The position numbers and the translations under genes were made by a program. The notes below the pieces were generated by a model. That model was not told the DNA's origin, searched no databases, and saw only the letters and a list, made by a program, of their open reading frames with translations. From Thioclava dalianensis (GTDB lineage: Bacteria > Pseudomonadota > Alphaproteobacteria > Rhodobacterales > Rhodobacteraceae), in the NCBI RefSeq assembly GCF_000715505.1, contig NZ_JHEH01000019.1, positions 1-64,000 on the forward strand: DNA of 64,000 bases. The letters are read 5' to 3'. This document shows, one piece after another, positions 25,168-33,711 of the stretch. How positions within the stretch are numbered: position 1 is the first letter of the stretch; each line of letters starts with the position of its first letter.

Positions 25168-25187
25168 GCCCGCGGATCTGCGCGGGC
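25168..25187 (+). other. GC-rich hairpin in the proX leader
   Basis: GCCCGCG (25168-25174) pairs with CGCGGGC (25181-25187) around a 6-base loop and is followed by AAAAGGG, not T. It would form in the 5' leader about 75 bases before the proX ATG. It may stabilise the transcript; attenuation is not supported because there is no T-tract. Confidence 0.35.
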
Positions 25188-25260
25188 AAAAGGGTCGCAT
25201 CTGCGGTGGCAGCCCGCGCGCCCCATCCAACAAAAAGCTGCATCCAACGGGAGAACACGC

Positions 25261-26268
25261 ATGAAGAAATCCACACTAGCCAGTCTGTTTCTGGCCTTGC
25301 CGCTGAGCGTCCTTGCCGCGCCAGCCGCCTTTGCCGCAGATGGCGAATGCGGATCAGTCACCGAAGCTGAGATGAACTGGGCCTCGGCCGGTGTTGCCGC
25401 CTGGGTCGACAAGATCATTCTTGAAAACGGCTATGGCTGCGATGTGACGCTGGTTACCGGCGACACGATGCCCACCTTCACGTCGATGGATGAAAAGGGT
25501 GAACCCGACATTGCGCCCGAGCTTTGGGTCAACGCGGTCAAGCTGTCGCTCGACAAGGCGGTCTCCGAGGGTCGGCTGGTGATTGCGGCCAATATCCTCA
25601 AAGATGGCGGCGTCGAAGGCTGGTGGATCCCGAAATACATCGCCGAGGAACATCCCGACATCAAAACCGTCGAGGACGCGCTCAAGCATCCCGATCTGTT
25701 CCCCGATCCCGAAGATCCGTCGAAAGGTGGCATCTACAACTGCCCGGCGGGCTGGAACTGCCAGATTTCGACCGCCAATCTCTACCGCGCCTATGATGCC
25801 AAGGCGAAAGGCTTCGAGCTGGTCGATACCGGTTCAGCCGCCGGGCTCGACGGCTCGATCGCGAATGCCTATGAGCGCAAGCAGGGCTGGCTGGGCTATT
25901 ACTGGGCACCCACCGCGATTTTGGGCAAATACCCGATGGTCCGCCTCGATGCGGGTCCGAACAACAAGGAAAACTGGGACACCTGCACCTCGCAGCCCGA
26001 TTGCGCCAATCCGGTCCCGAATTCCTACCCGACCTCTGACGTCTATACCGTTGTGACCAAAGCGTTTTCCGAGAAGAACCCGATCGCGATGGGCTATCTC
26101 AAGAAGCGGGAATGGTCCAACGAGATCGTCGGCAAGTTCCTCGCGTGGCAGTCGGACAATCAGGGCACCAACGAAGACACCGCCTATCATTTCCTCGAGA
26201 CGTACCCGGACGTGTGGAAGGCTTGGCTCTCGCCGGAGGTTGCCAAAAAGGTCGAGGACGCGCTCTGA
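25261..26268 (+). CDS. proX: Betaine-type ABC transporter substrate-binding protein
   Basis: 335 residues, periplasmic. A signal peptide covers residues 1-25 or so (MKKS, hydrophobic core LFLALPLSVLAA, cleavage near AFA-AD). The mature part is an OpuAC/ProX fold: MNWASAGVAAWVDKIIL at the start and many Trp/Tyr residues (GWWIPKY, GYYWAPT) that can form the aromatic cage for quaternary ammonium solutes. Cys pairs around CPAGWNC and CTSQPDC may form disulfides. First gene of proX-proW-proV. Given the nearby ectoine hydrolase, ectoine is a possible additional ligand (inference). Confidence 0.92.
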   Translation: MKKSTLASLFLALPLSVLAAPAAFAADGECGSVTEAEMNWASAGVAAWVDKIILENGYGCDVTLVTGDTMPTFTSMDEKGEPDIAPELWVNAVKLSLDKAVSEGRLVIAANILKDGGVEGWWIPKYIAEEHPDIKTVEDALKHPDLFPDPEDPSKGGIYNCPAGWNCQISTANLYRAYDAKAKGFELVDTGSAAGLDGSIANAYERKQGWLGYYWAPTAILGKYPMVRLDAGPNNKENWDTCTSQPDCANPVPNSYPTSDVYTVVTKAFSEKNPIAMGYLKKREWSNEIVGKFLAWQSDNQGTNEDTAYHFLETYPDVWKAWLSPEVAKKVEDAL

Positions 26269-26367
26269 TCGCGCTCTGACCTTTTCTCTTCGCGCGCGCG
26301 GGCCGGACCTGCGCGCGCGTTTCCTATTTCGCGGGCCCGGCCCGCTCTCCACCAAAGGACCTCACCG

Positions 26368-27276
26368 ATGGCATCTTGCTGGGGCTTGCCCGAAATGCTG
26401 TGCGATTTTCCCGCACTTCCGAACAAGGACATGCGACATATGCGCATGTGGATCGACGATGGTTTCCGGGGCATCGTGCGCCATTTCTCCGCGCAGATCG
26501 ACGCCGCGACGCAACCGCTGCAATGGTTTCTCAACACGCTCGAAAACCTGTTCACCAACACGCCGTGGATCGTCATTTTGCTGGCAATTCTCGCGGTGGT
26601 CTGGCTGGGATCGCGCAGCGTCAAAATCGTGATCGGATCGATCATCGGCATGTGCCTGATCGGGGTATTCGGCCTGTGGGAAGACACGATGACCACGCTT
26701 GCGATGGTCACGGTGGCTACGCTCATCGCGATCATCCTCGGTTTGCCCATCGGGATCGTGATGGCTCGCTCGAACCGGATGCAATCGGTGATGACGCCGG
26801 TGCTCGACGTGATGCAGACCATGCCCTCCTTCGTCTATCTGATCCCGGTCGTCGTGATCTTCGGGATCGGCAAGGTCCCGGGCGTGATCGCGGTCGTGAT
26901 CTATGCCGTGCCGCCGATGATCCGCCTGACCAATCTAGGTATCCGGCTGGTCGACAAAGAGGTCATTGAGGCCGCGGATGCCTTTGGGGCCAATCCGCGC
27001 CAGAAGCTCTGGGGCGTGCAACTGCCGCTCTCGCTGCCCACGATCATGGCGGGCGTGAACCAGACGATCATGATGGCGCTGGCGATGGTCGTCGTGGCCT
27101 CGATGGTGGGCGTTGGCGGTCTGGGCAAGAACGTGTTGCAGGCGATCAACAACCAGTTCTTTACCATCGGCTTCCTCAACGGCTTTGCGCTGGTCGCCAT
27201 CGCGATCATCTTCGACCGCACGAGCCAAGCCTTCGGCAAACGTCTTCAGAAACATTCGGAGGTCGGTCATGACTGA
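26368..27276 (+). CDS. proW: Betaine-type ABC transporter permease
   Basis: 302 residues. An N-terminal extension of about 70 residues precedes the first helices (PWIVILLAILAVVWLG), then a standard BPD_transp_1 domain follows (about 110-295), with MQTMPSFVYLIPVVVIFG and the EAA loop EVIEAADAFGANPRQKLWGVQLPL that contacts the ATPase. The N-terminal start is uncertain: ATG 26368, 26431 or 26440 are all in frame. It overlaps proV by 8 bases. Confidence 0.93.
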   Translation: MASCWGLPEMLCDFPALPNKDMRHMRMWIDDGFRGIVRHFSAQIDAATQPLQWFLNTLENLFTNTPWIVILLAILAVVWLGSRSVKIVIGSIIGMCLIGVFGLWEDTMTTLAMVTVATLIAIILGLPIGIVMARSNRMQSVMTPVLDVMQTMPSFVYLIPVVVIFGIGKVPGVIAVVIYAVPPMIRLTNLGIRLVDKEVIEAADAFGANPRQKLWGVQLPLSLPTIMAGVNQTIMMALAMVVVASMVGVGGLGKNVLQAINNQFFTIGFLNGFALVAIAIIFDRTSQAFGKRLQKHSEVGHD

Positions 27277-28351
27277 TAGCACGACCCAAAGCGCCGAGAC
27301 CCGCTCGGGCGTCGAGATCCGCGATCTCTACAAGATTTTCGGGTCCAACCCGAAGCGCTATATTGATGCGGTCAAGAACGGGATGACCAAGACCGAACTG
27401 AACGACAAGCATAACCACGTGCTGGGCCTGCAAAATATCAATCTGGAGCTGCCACCGGGGCAGATCTCGGTGATCATGGGGCTATCTGGCTCGGGCAAGT
27501 CGACTTTGATCCGCCATATCAACGGGTTGATCATGCCGACCGCCGGGCAAATCCTCTATAATGGGCGCGACGTCGTGCAGATGAACGAGCAGGAATTGCG
27601 CGAGTTCAGACGTCACGAAACGGCGATGGTATTTCAGAAGTTTGCGCTCTTGCCGCATCGCACGGTGCTTCAAAATGTCAGCTACGGGCTGGATGTGCAG
27701 GGCATCGCGCGCTCCAAATCTGAACCCATCGCGCGCAAATGGATCGAGCGTGTGGGCTTGGCGGGCTATGAGGACAACTACCCCGCGCAGCTTTCGGGCG
27801 GAATGCAGCAGCGCGTGGGCCTGGCCCGGGCGCTGGCCAATGATGCCGATATCTTGCTGATGGATGAGGCGTTTTCCGCGCTCGATCCGCTGATCCGCAT
27901 GGATATGCAAAAGGTGCTGCTCGATCTGCAATCCGAGTTGAAGAAGACAATCATCTTTATCACGCATGACCTCGACGAGGCGTTGCGGCTTGGCGACAAA
28001 ATCGCGATTCTGCGTGATGGCGCGCTCAGTCAGGTCGGGACGGGCCAACAGATCGTGCTCAACCCGGCCAATGACTACATCGCGGAGTTCGTGCGCGAGG
28101 TGAACCGGGGTCGCGTCATCAAGGCCGAAACGGTGGCGACCCCGCTGCCCGAGGGCGATGCGCCGTTGCCGGAGTTCAAGATCAAGGGCGGCAGCACGCT
28201 TGAAAAAGCCGCGCGCCGCTTGGCCGAGCACGATCAGCGCAAGGCCACGGTTGTCGCGCGCGACGGGCGCCCGATCGGCACGATCGACATGCACACGATG
28301 CTCACCGCGATGGTGACGCCCGCCACGGTCGACGATGAGGATGCGGCCTAA
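27269..28351 (+). CDS. proV: Betaine-type ABC transporter ATP-binding protein
   Basis: 360 residues. Walker A is GLSGSGKST, the signature is LSGGMQQR, Walker B is DILLMDEAFSALDP and the H-loop is ITHDLDEA. KHNHVLGLQNINLELPPGQ before Walker A is typical of ProV/OpuAA. The C-terminal part (about 300-350) holds a single partial CBS-like segment (KATVVARDGRPIGTID) that in relatives senses ionic strength; the second CBS seems missing. ATG 27269 overlaps the end of proW. Confidence 0.95.
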   Translation: MTDSTTQSAETRSGVEIRDLYKIFGSNPKRYIDAVKNGMTKTELNDKHNHVLGLQNINLELPPGQISVIMGLSGSGKSTLIRHINGLIMPTAGQILYNGRDVVQMNEQELREFRRHETAMVFQKFALLPHRTVLQNVSYGLDVQGIARSKSEPIARKWIERVGLAGYEDNYPAQLSGGMQQRVGLARALANDADILLMDEAFSALDPLIRMDMQKVLLDLQSELKKTIIFITHDLDEALRLGDKIAILRDGALSQVGTGQQIVLNPANDYIAEFVREVNRGRVIKAETVATPLPEGDAPLPEFKIKGGSTLEKAARRLAEHDQRKATVVARDGRPIGTIDMHTMLTAMVTPATVDDEDAA

Positions 28352-28539
28352 GCGCGTCTTGATAAGGAAAGGGCGGCCAGATCGGCCAAGGCCATGATCT
28401 GTCCGCCCATCGATGCGCCGGAGCCTGGGTTCCCCGATCGCCACCCGCTCTGTTAGGATGCGGGCCTATGCGAGAAAGATAGGATCAAGCGAGCGCCTCA
28501 GGAAGAGACCTCGCTGGATGGTGAACAGCCCAGCTGCGC

Positions 28540-28839
28540 CTACCAACCTGGGCCGCGCCGCGACAGACGCTTCATATTGGCCTTGGTCCGACGCCCGATC
28601 GGCGCCATTGAGGCCGCAACGGCGCGATCCGCACCTTGCCCGCGTGCCAGCGCCCAGAAGGCCGCCTGACCGGCCTCGATGGCCGCGGCTTGCTTTTCCT
28701 GCACCATACGGGTGTTTTCATTGGCCGGAACGTTCCAGGCACCGAAGGCGCCCGCCAAACGCATCGCGATCACCGATTGCGCCTCGATGCAGATCCGGGC
28801 CGCGTCAATATTCATTTGCAGCAGTTGCAGGGGATTCAT
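28540..28839 (-). CDS. Phasin-like small protein ('antifreeze protein'-type hypothetical)
   Basis: 99 residues, no signal peptide. The N-terminus MNPLQLLQMNIDAARICIEAQSVIAMRL is one amphipathic helix, followed by NENTRMVQEKQAAAIEAGQAAFWALARG and a very basic end (RRTKANMKRLSRRG). I recall close relatives in Rhodobacterales annotated as 'antifreeze protein'; the helical, Met/Ala/Gln-rich pattern looks more like a short phasin or granule-surface protein. No partner gene (phaC, phaR) is nearby. Function unknown. Confidence 0.65.
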   Translation of the reverse strand: MNPLQLLQMNIDAARICIEAQSVIAMRLAGAFGAWNVPANENTRMVQEKQAAAIEAGQAAFWALARGQGADRAVAASMAPIGRRTKANMKRLSRRGPGW

Positions 28840-29193
28840 CGCACGACCTTTTCTCTGTGAGAGCGAGCGTGCCTTTCATCAAGACGCGCATCGCCAGTCA
28901 AAGAGTTGGCGCGGGCGAGAAGGATTGGTAGCACGAAAATGTATATCTGCCGCGCATGTTACAAGAATCACACAATCTTAACCCAAGGCTTAACCCAGGG
29001 TCGCCGTGCTTTTACGGCCACAGTTTGCGGTTCCATCCCTTGAAGTCACAATTCTGTGCGCCACGTTAGAGGCCTTGAGTATTCGGCCAATTGACACGAT
29101 TGCCCGAAATGTGAACCAAGTAGTTCAACGCCCCCGGGCGACGCAGGAACATCGCGCCGAAACAGGTGCAGCAAGGACAGTGACGGAACGATT
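28840..29193. other. Divergent intergenic region before the RND efflux operon
   Basis: 354 bases with no credible gene. It holds a tandem 12-bp near repeat, CTTAACCCAAGG then CTTAACCCAGGG (28977-29000, 11 of 12 identical), and a TTGACA (29091-29096) without a good -10 at 17 bases. It must contain the promoters of the small minus-strand gene and of the efflux operon. No local efflux regulator gene (TetR, MarR) is next to it. Confidence 0.4.
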
Positions 29194-30420
29194 ATGATCA
29201 AACGCCTCCTTATCGCTATCGTAGTACTAATTCTCGTCGTCGGCGGCATCGTCGGCTTTAACCTGTTCCGCACGAAGATGATCGGGCAGTTCTTTGCGAA
29301 TATGAAGCCGCCGACCGTCGCAGTGTCGGTCAGCGAAGTGAAAGAGCGCTCGTGGACCCCCGGCTTGGAAGCCATCGGCACAGCCTCTGCCGCGCGCGGG
29401 ACCGATCTTGCGGTTGAGACGGGCGGCACGGTCAAGGAAATCGACTTCAAGTCGAATGACGCGGTCAAGCAAGGCCAGCTTCTGATCCAGATCGACGACA
29501 GCTCGGAACGTGCGGATCTGCAAGCCTCTAAGGCCGCCCTCGAGCTGGCCGAAACCAATCTCACGCGCGCGCGTCAGCTCTCGCAGCGCGGCGTCTCTGC
29601 GACATCCAATCTCGATCAGGCAGAGGCCACCGCACAAGAGGCCCGCGCCAGCGTCGCCAAGCTCGAAGCTGTGTTGCAGAAAAAGCGCCTCACCGCGCCT
29701 TTCAGCGGCGTGATCGGCATTCCGCAGGTCGAGGTTGGCCAATATGTGGCGACCGGTACGGCCTTTGCCACCTTGCAAGACAGCGACCATATGCGCGTGG
29801 ATTTCACCCTGTCCGAGCAGCAGGCCCGCAAAGCCAAGGTCGGTCAGACGGTCGAAATCACCACCGAGGACGGCACGCTCAAGCTTGAAGGTAAGATCAC
29901 CGGTGTCGAGCCCAAGATCGACCCGAATTCCCGCCTCGTCACCCTGCGCGCAGATGTCGAGAATGATGACCACAGGCTCTCGCCTGGCCAGTTCACCCAT
30001 GTCCGCGTCGTGCTACCCACCGAACAGGGCGTGATCGCCTTGCCACAAACCGTTGTCAGCTCGAGCCTTTATGGCGATTCCGTCTATGTAGTCCGCGAGA
30101 AAACGCCCGAGGGCGCAGATGCGCCGCAGCTGACCGCCGATCAGGTGTTCGTCACGCTGGGACGCCGCTCTGGCACGCTCATCGAGGTCACAAAGGGCCT
30201 GAAAGCGGGCGATCTCGTTGTGAATGCAGGGCAGAACAAGCTGACGCCCGGCGCGCCCGTGAAGATCGACAACACGATTTCTCCCGACCCCAACGCGCCC
30301 ACGACCGAACAGGTGAATGCGGACGCAGGCATGGGCTCAGCGCCTGCGAAAGACACTGCCGGTTCGGATCAGAAAGACGCGACTTCGGACGGTGACAGCG
30401 CCGCCTCCAGCGCGCAGTAA
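29194..30420 (+). CDS. RND efflux pump periplasmic adaptor (membrane fusion protein)
   Basis: 408 residues. A single N-terminal helix (residues 4-25) anchors it, then the order is lipoyl half, alpha-hairpin (about 100-145, SKAALELAETNLTRARQL), second lipoyl half (LTAPFSGVIGIPQVEVGQYV), beta-barrel and membrane-proximal domain. The C-terminal 60 residues are low complexity, rich in A, D, P and S. It bridges the inner-membrane pump and a TolC-type channel; no outer-membrane factor gene is adjacent. It starts 9 bases before... the pump gene follows its stop by 9 bases. Confidence 0.92.
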   Translation: MIKRLLIAIVVLILVVGGIVGFNLFRTKMIGQFFANMKPPTVAVSVSEVKERSWTPGLEAIGTASAARGTDLAVETGGTVKEIDFKSNDAVKQGQLLIQIDDSSERADLQASKAALELAETNLTRARQLSQRGVSATSNLDQAEATAQEARASVAKLEAVLQKKRLTAPFSGVIGIPQVEVGQYVATGTAFATLQDSDHMRVDFTLSEQQARKAKVGQTVEITTEDGTLKLEGKITGVEPKIDPNSRLVTLRADVENDDHRLSPGQFTHVRVVLPTEQGVIALPQTVVSSSLYGDSVYVVREKTPEGADAPQLTADQVFVTLGRRSGTLIEVTKGLKAGDLVVNAGQNKLTPGAPVKIDNTISPDPNAPTTEQVNADAGMGSAPAKDTAGSDQKDATSDGDSAASSAQ

Positions 30421-30429
30421 GGCTCACTC

Positions 30430-33400
30430 ATGAACATCTCAGAGATTTTCATCCGCCGCCCTGTTCTGTCGATGGTTCTGGGCGCTTTCATGCTCCTGAT
30501 CGGCGCACAGGCCTATTTCAACCTGCCGGTTCGGCAATATCCGGAGGTCGAGGAAACGGTTGTGACGATCACGACCGCCTATCCCGGTGCCTCGCCCGAG
30601 CTGATTCAGGGCTTCATCACCTCGCCAATCGCGGCGGCGGTGGCCACGACCGAAAATGTCGATTACGTCACGACGCAGTCGCGCCCCTCGGCCTCGGTGA
30701 TTTCGGTCCATATGAAGCTTGGCTCGAACTCCGATGCCGCGATGACCGAGGTTCTCTCCAAGGTTCAGCAGGTTAAGGGCGAGCTCCCGCCAGAAGCAAA
30801 GGACCCGGTGATCGTAAAGGGTACCGGTCAGCAATTCGCGCTGATGTATCTTGCGGCGCAAAACCCCAACATGACGCCCGAGCAGCTCACCGAGTATCTG
30901 AACCGGGTCATCAAGCCGCGCATGTCCACGATCCCCGGCGTGGCTCAGACGCAGATCATCGGCGCGTCCGATTATGCGATGCGTGTCTGGCTTGATCCCG
31001 ACAAGCTCGCGGCGCGCCAAGTGACGGCCTCTGAGGTGCTCAACGCGATCCGCGCCTCGAACTTCCTGTCGGCCCCCGGCAAGACCAAGAACGAATACGT
31101 CACGCAATCGATCACACTACAGTCGACCCTGCAGACCCCCGAAGCCTTCGGCAAGCTGCCGATCCGCTCGAACGGGGATGAGGTCGTGCGCCTGCGCGAC
31201 GTGGCCAAGATCGAGCTGTCGAAAGCCGCCGACAACGAAATCGTCACCTTCGAGGGGACGCAGGGCACGTTCATCGGGGTCTTCCCGACCCCCTCGGCCA
31301 ACCCGCTCGACACGGCCGCAGCTGTGACGAAAGAGCTGCCCTCGATCAATGCCTCGCTGCCCGAAGGCATGAAGATCGATCTCGTCTACGATTCCACCGA
31401 GACGATCTCGGCCTCGATCCATGAGGTGTTCAAGACAATCGGCGAGGCCGTGGCCATCGTGGTTGTCGTGATCTTGCTGTTCCTGGGCTCCTTCCGCTCG
31501 GTTGCAATGCCGATCGTGACGATCCCGCTCTCGCTGATCGGCGTGCTGGGCGTGCTGATGGCTCTGGGCTACTCGATCAACCTGCTGACCCTGCTGGCGA
31601 TGGTTCTGGCCATCGGGCTTGTGGTCGATGACGCAATCGTGGTGGTGGAAAACATCCACAGACATATCGAGGACGGGATGAAGCCGATCCCTGCCGCTGT
31701 GCAGGGCATGAAAGAGATCACCGGCCCGGTCGTCGCGATGACGATCACGCTCGCCGCCGTTATGACCCCGCTTGGCTTTACGGGCGGGCTCACAGGGCAG
31801 CTGTTCCGAGAATTTGCCTTCGCGCTGGCAGGCTCTGTGATCTTGTCGGGGGTGATCGCGCTGACCATCACGCCGATGATGGCTGGCCGGATTCTCAAAC
31901 ATGGCGATTCCAAGGGCTTTCAGGCTTTCATCGACCGCAATTTCGACCGGCTGTCGAATTTCTACGGACGCCGGGTCTCGGGCTCGCTGGATGTGCGCCC
32001 GGTCACGCTGCTGATCGTCGTGGCGCTGGTCGGGGTGACGGGCTTCATGCTCCAGAACACCTCAACCGAGCTTGCGCCTGAAGAAGATAGCGGCGCGCTC
32101 TTTGCGATCCTCAACGGCCCGCGCTACGCGACAAACGAATACACCCAGAAATATATCGACCAGATCGGCAAGGATACCGCCGACATCCCCGAGGTGCGCA
32201 CCGATTTCTCGATTGCAGGCTTTGGCGGCGACAGCTCGCAGGGGATTTATATCTGGGCGCTCAAGGACTGGGCCGATCGCACGCGCAGCCAAAAGCAGAT
32301 CCAGCAGGAGATCCAGACGAAACTGGACAAATCCACGGGTCTCAAAGGCTTTGCCTTCGCGCCCCCGTCCCTGCCCGGGACCGGTGGTGGTCTGCCGATT
32401 TCGGTGGTGCTGCAATCGATCCACTCGTCCAAACGCGTGGCCGAGGTGGCCGAAGAGATCAAGAACAAAGCCCAAGCCTCGGGCAAGTTCATCATCGTGC
32501 AGAACTCGCTCAACTATGACAGCCCGCAGGTCGACGTGACCATCGACCGCGACCGCGCGGCGGCGCTGAATGTGCCGGTCTCTGATATCGGGGCCACGCT
32601 GAGCTTGCTGGTTGGCGAGGCCTCCGTGGCCCAGTTCGACCGCGATTCCAACAGCTATGACATCATCCCGCAGGTGCCGCAGAAGTTCCGCGAGAACCCA
32701 GAAGAGCTGGGCCGCTATTTCGTGCGCTCGGCCTCTGGCGCGATGGTGCCGCTATCCTCGCTGGTCAGCGTCTCTGTCGGGGCGGACACCGCGTCGATCG
32801 AGCAGTTCAACCAACTCAACTCGGCGACGATCACGGCGCTGCCGCTGCCCGGCCAGTCCACCGGCGAAGGGCTCCAGACGATCACCGATATCGCCCAGCA
32901 GGTCATGCCCGACGGGTTCTTCCTCGATTACTCGGGCCAGTCCCGGATCGAGCAGAGCCAAGGCAACACGATTCTGATCGCCTTTGCCGCAGCCGTTCTC
33001 GTGATCTACCTTGTGCTCGCGGCTCAGTTCGAGAGCTTCCGCGATCCCTTCATCATCATGATGACAGTCCCGCTAACGATCTTTGGGGCGGTGCTGCCGC
33101 TTAACCTCGGGCTGGGAACGCTGAACATCTACTCGGAGGTTGGGCTTATCACACTGGTCGGGTTGATTACGAAACACGGCATTCTGATCGTGGAATTCGC
33201 CAACCAGCAACGCGAACAGGCGGGGCTCACCCGGCGACAAGCCATCGTCAAATCGGCCCAGATTCGTCTGCGTCCGGTCTTGATGACAACTGCCGCGATG
33301 GCGCTGGCGGTGGTGCCGCTGATCCTGGCCGAAGGCGCAGGTGCTGCGGCGCGGGCCGCCATGGGTCTGGTGATTTTCTCGGGGCTGCTGATCGGGACGA

Positions 33401-33498
33401 TATTCACGCTCTTCGTGGTGCCGATGTTCTACAGCTTCATCTCGCCGTCAGATGAGGCCTACGAGGCCGCGCGCAAGAAACGGGAAGCGGCGGGCTAA
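30430..33498 (+). CDS. RND multidrug efflux permease (HAE1 family)
   Basis: 1022 residues, twelve membrane helices and two large periplasmic loops. ISEIFIRRPVLSMVLGAFMLLIG starts helix 1 (residues 3-25). Helix 4 carries the proton-relay pair in LVVDDAIVVVENIHRH (about residue 400) and helix 10 the lysine in LITKHGILIVEFANQ (about residue 910). The pattern follows MexI/VexF-like HAE1 pumps rather than metal pumps (no Met-rich or HME motif). Substrates are not predictable. Transcription probably ends in the hairpins at 33514-33588. Confidence 0.94.
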   Translation: MNISEIFIRRPVLSMVLGAFMLLIGAQAYFNLPVRQYPEVEETVVTITTAYPGASPELIQGFITSPIAAAVATTENVDYVTTQSRPSASVISVHMKLGSNSDAAMTEVLSKVQQVKGELPPEAKDPVIVKGTGQQFALMYLAAQNPNMTPEQLTEYLNRVIKPRMSTIPGVAQTQIIGASDYAMRVWLDPDKLAARQVTASEVLNAIRASNFLSAPGKTKNEYVTQSITLQSTLQTPEAFGKLPIRSNGDEVVRLRDVAKIELSKAADNEIVTFEGTQGTFIGVFPTPSANPLDTAAAVTKELPSINASLPEGMKIDLVYDSTETISASIHEVFKTIGEAVAIVVVVILLFLGSFRSVAMPIVTIPLSLIGVLGVLMALGYSINLLTLLAMVLAIGLVVDDAIVVVENIHRHIEDGMKPIPAAVQGMKEITGPVVAMTITLAAVMTPLGFTGGLTGQLFREFAFALAGSVILSGVIALTITPMMAGRILKHGDSKGFQAFIDRNFDRLSNFYGRRVSGSLDVRPVTLLIVVALVGVTGFMLQNTSTELAPEEDSGALFAILNGPRYATNEYTQKYIDQIGKDTADIPEVRTDFSIAGFGGDSSQGIYIWALKDWADRTRSQKQIQQEIQTKLDKSTGLKGFAFAPPSLPGTGGGLPISVVLQSIHSSKRVAEVAEEIKNKAQASGKFIIVQNSLNYDSPQVDVTIDRDRAAALNVPVSDIGATLSLLVGEASVAQFDRDSNSYDIIPQVPQKFRENPEELGRYFVRSASGAMVPLSSLVSVSVGADTASIEQFNQLNSATITALPLPGQSTGEGLQTITDIAQQVMPDGFFLDYSGQSRIEQSQGNTILIAFAAAVLVIYLVLAAQFESFRDPFIIMMTVPLTIFGAVLPLNLGLGTLNIYSEVGLITLVGLITKHGILIVEFANQQREQAGLTRRQAIVKSAQIRLRPVLMTTAAMALAVVPLILAEGAGAAARAAMGLVIFSGLLIGTIFTLFVVPMFYSFISPSDEAYEAARKKREAAG

Positions 33499-33513
33499 CC
33501 GGCCCCCGCAGCG

Positions 33514-33534
33514 CCGGGGGTTTTGCACCCCCGG
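33514..33534. terminator. GC hairpin after the RND pump
   Basis: CCGGGGG (33514-33520) pairs with CCCCCGG (33528-33534) around TTTTGCA. It starts 16 bases after the pump stop. No T-run follows, but a second hairpin comes directly after, so the pair may act together as terminator or 3' end protector. Confidence 0.55.
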
Positions 33535-33543
33535 ACCCCCGCA

Positions 33544-33597
33544 GGATATTTAGATCAAGAGGAAGGGGAGTTGCCCTTCCTCTTGATCCATAAATCC
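33544..33597. repeat. Dispersed 3'-end element, copy 1, with long hairpin
   Basis: GGATATTTAGATCAAGAGGA (33544-33563) is copy 1 of a motif found three times in the window. Here it forms a perfect stem GATCAAGAGGAAGGG (33553-33567) with CCCTTCCTCTTGATC (33574-33588), 6-base loop, and the stem extends imperfectly to GGATATTTA / CATAAATCC. It lies between the RND operon and waaA. Confidence 0.7.
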
Positions 33598-33711
33598 AAG
33601 GGATAAGCCTGGGTCATTCCCGCGCGACCACTCCGGAAAAACCAAGGCCTTTGGGCTTGCCCCGGGCCGTCTGCGTCCTTTCTATGGGCCGACGCCACCT
33701 TGGAGTGAGAT

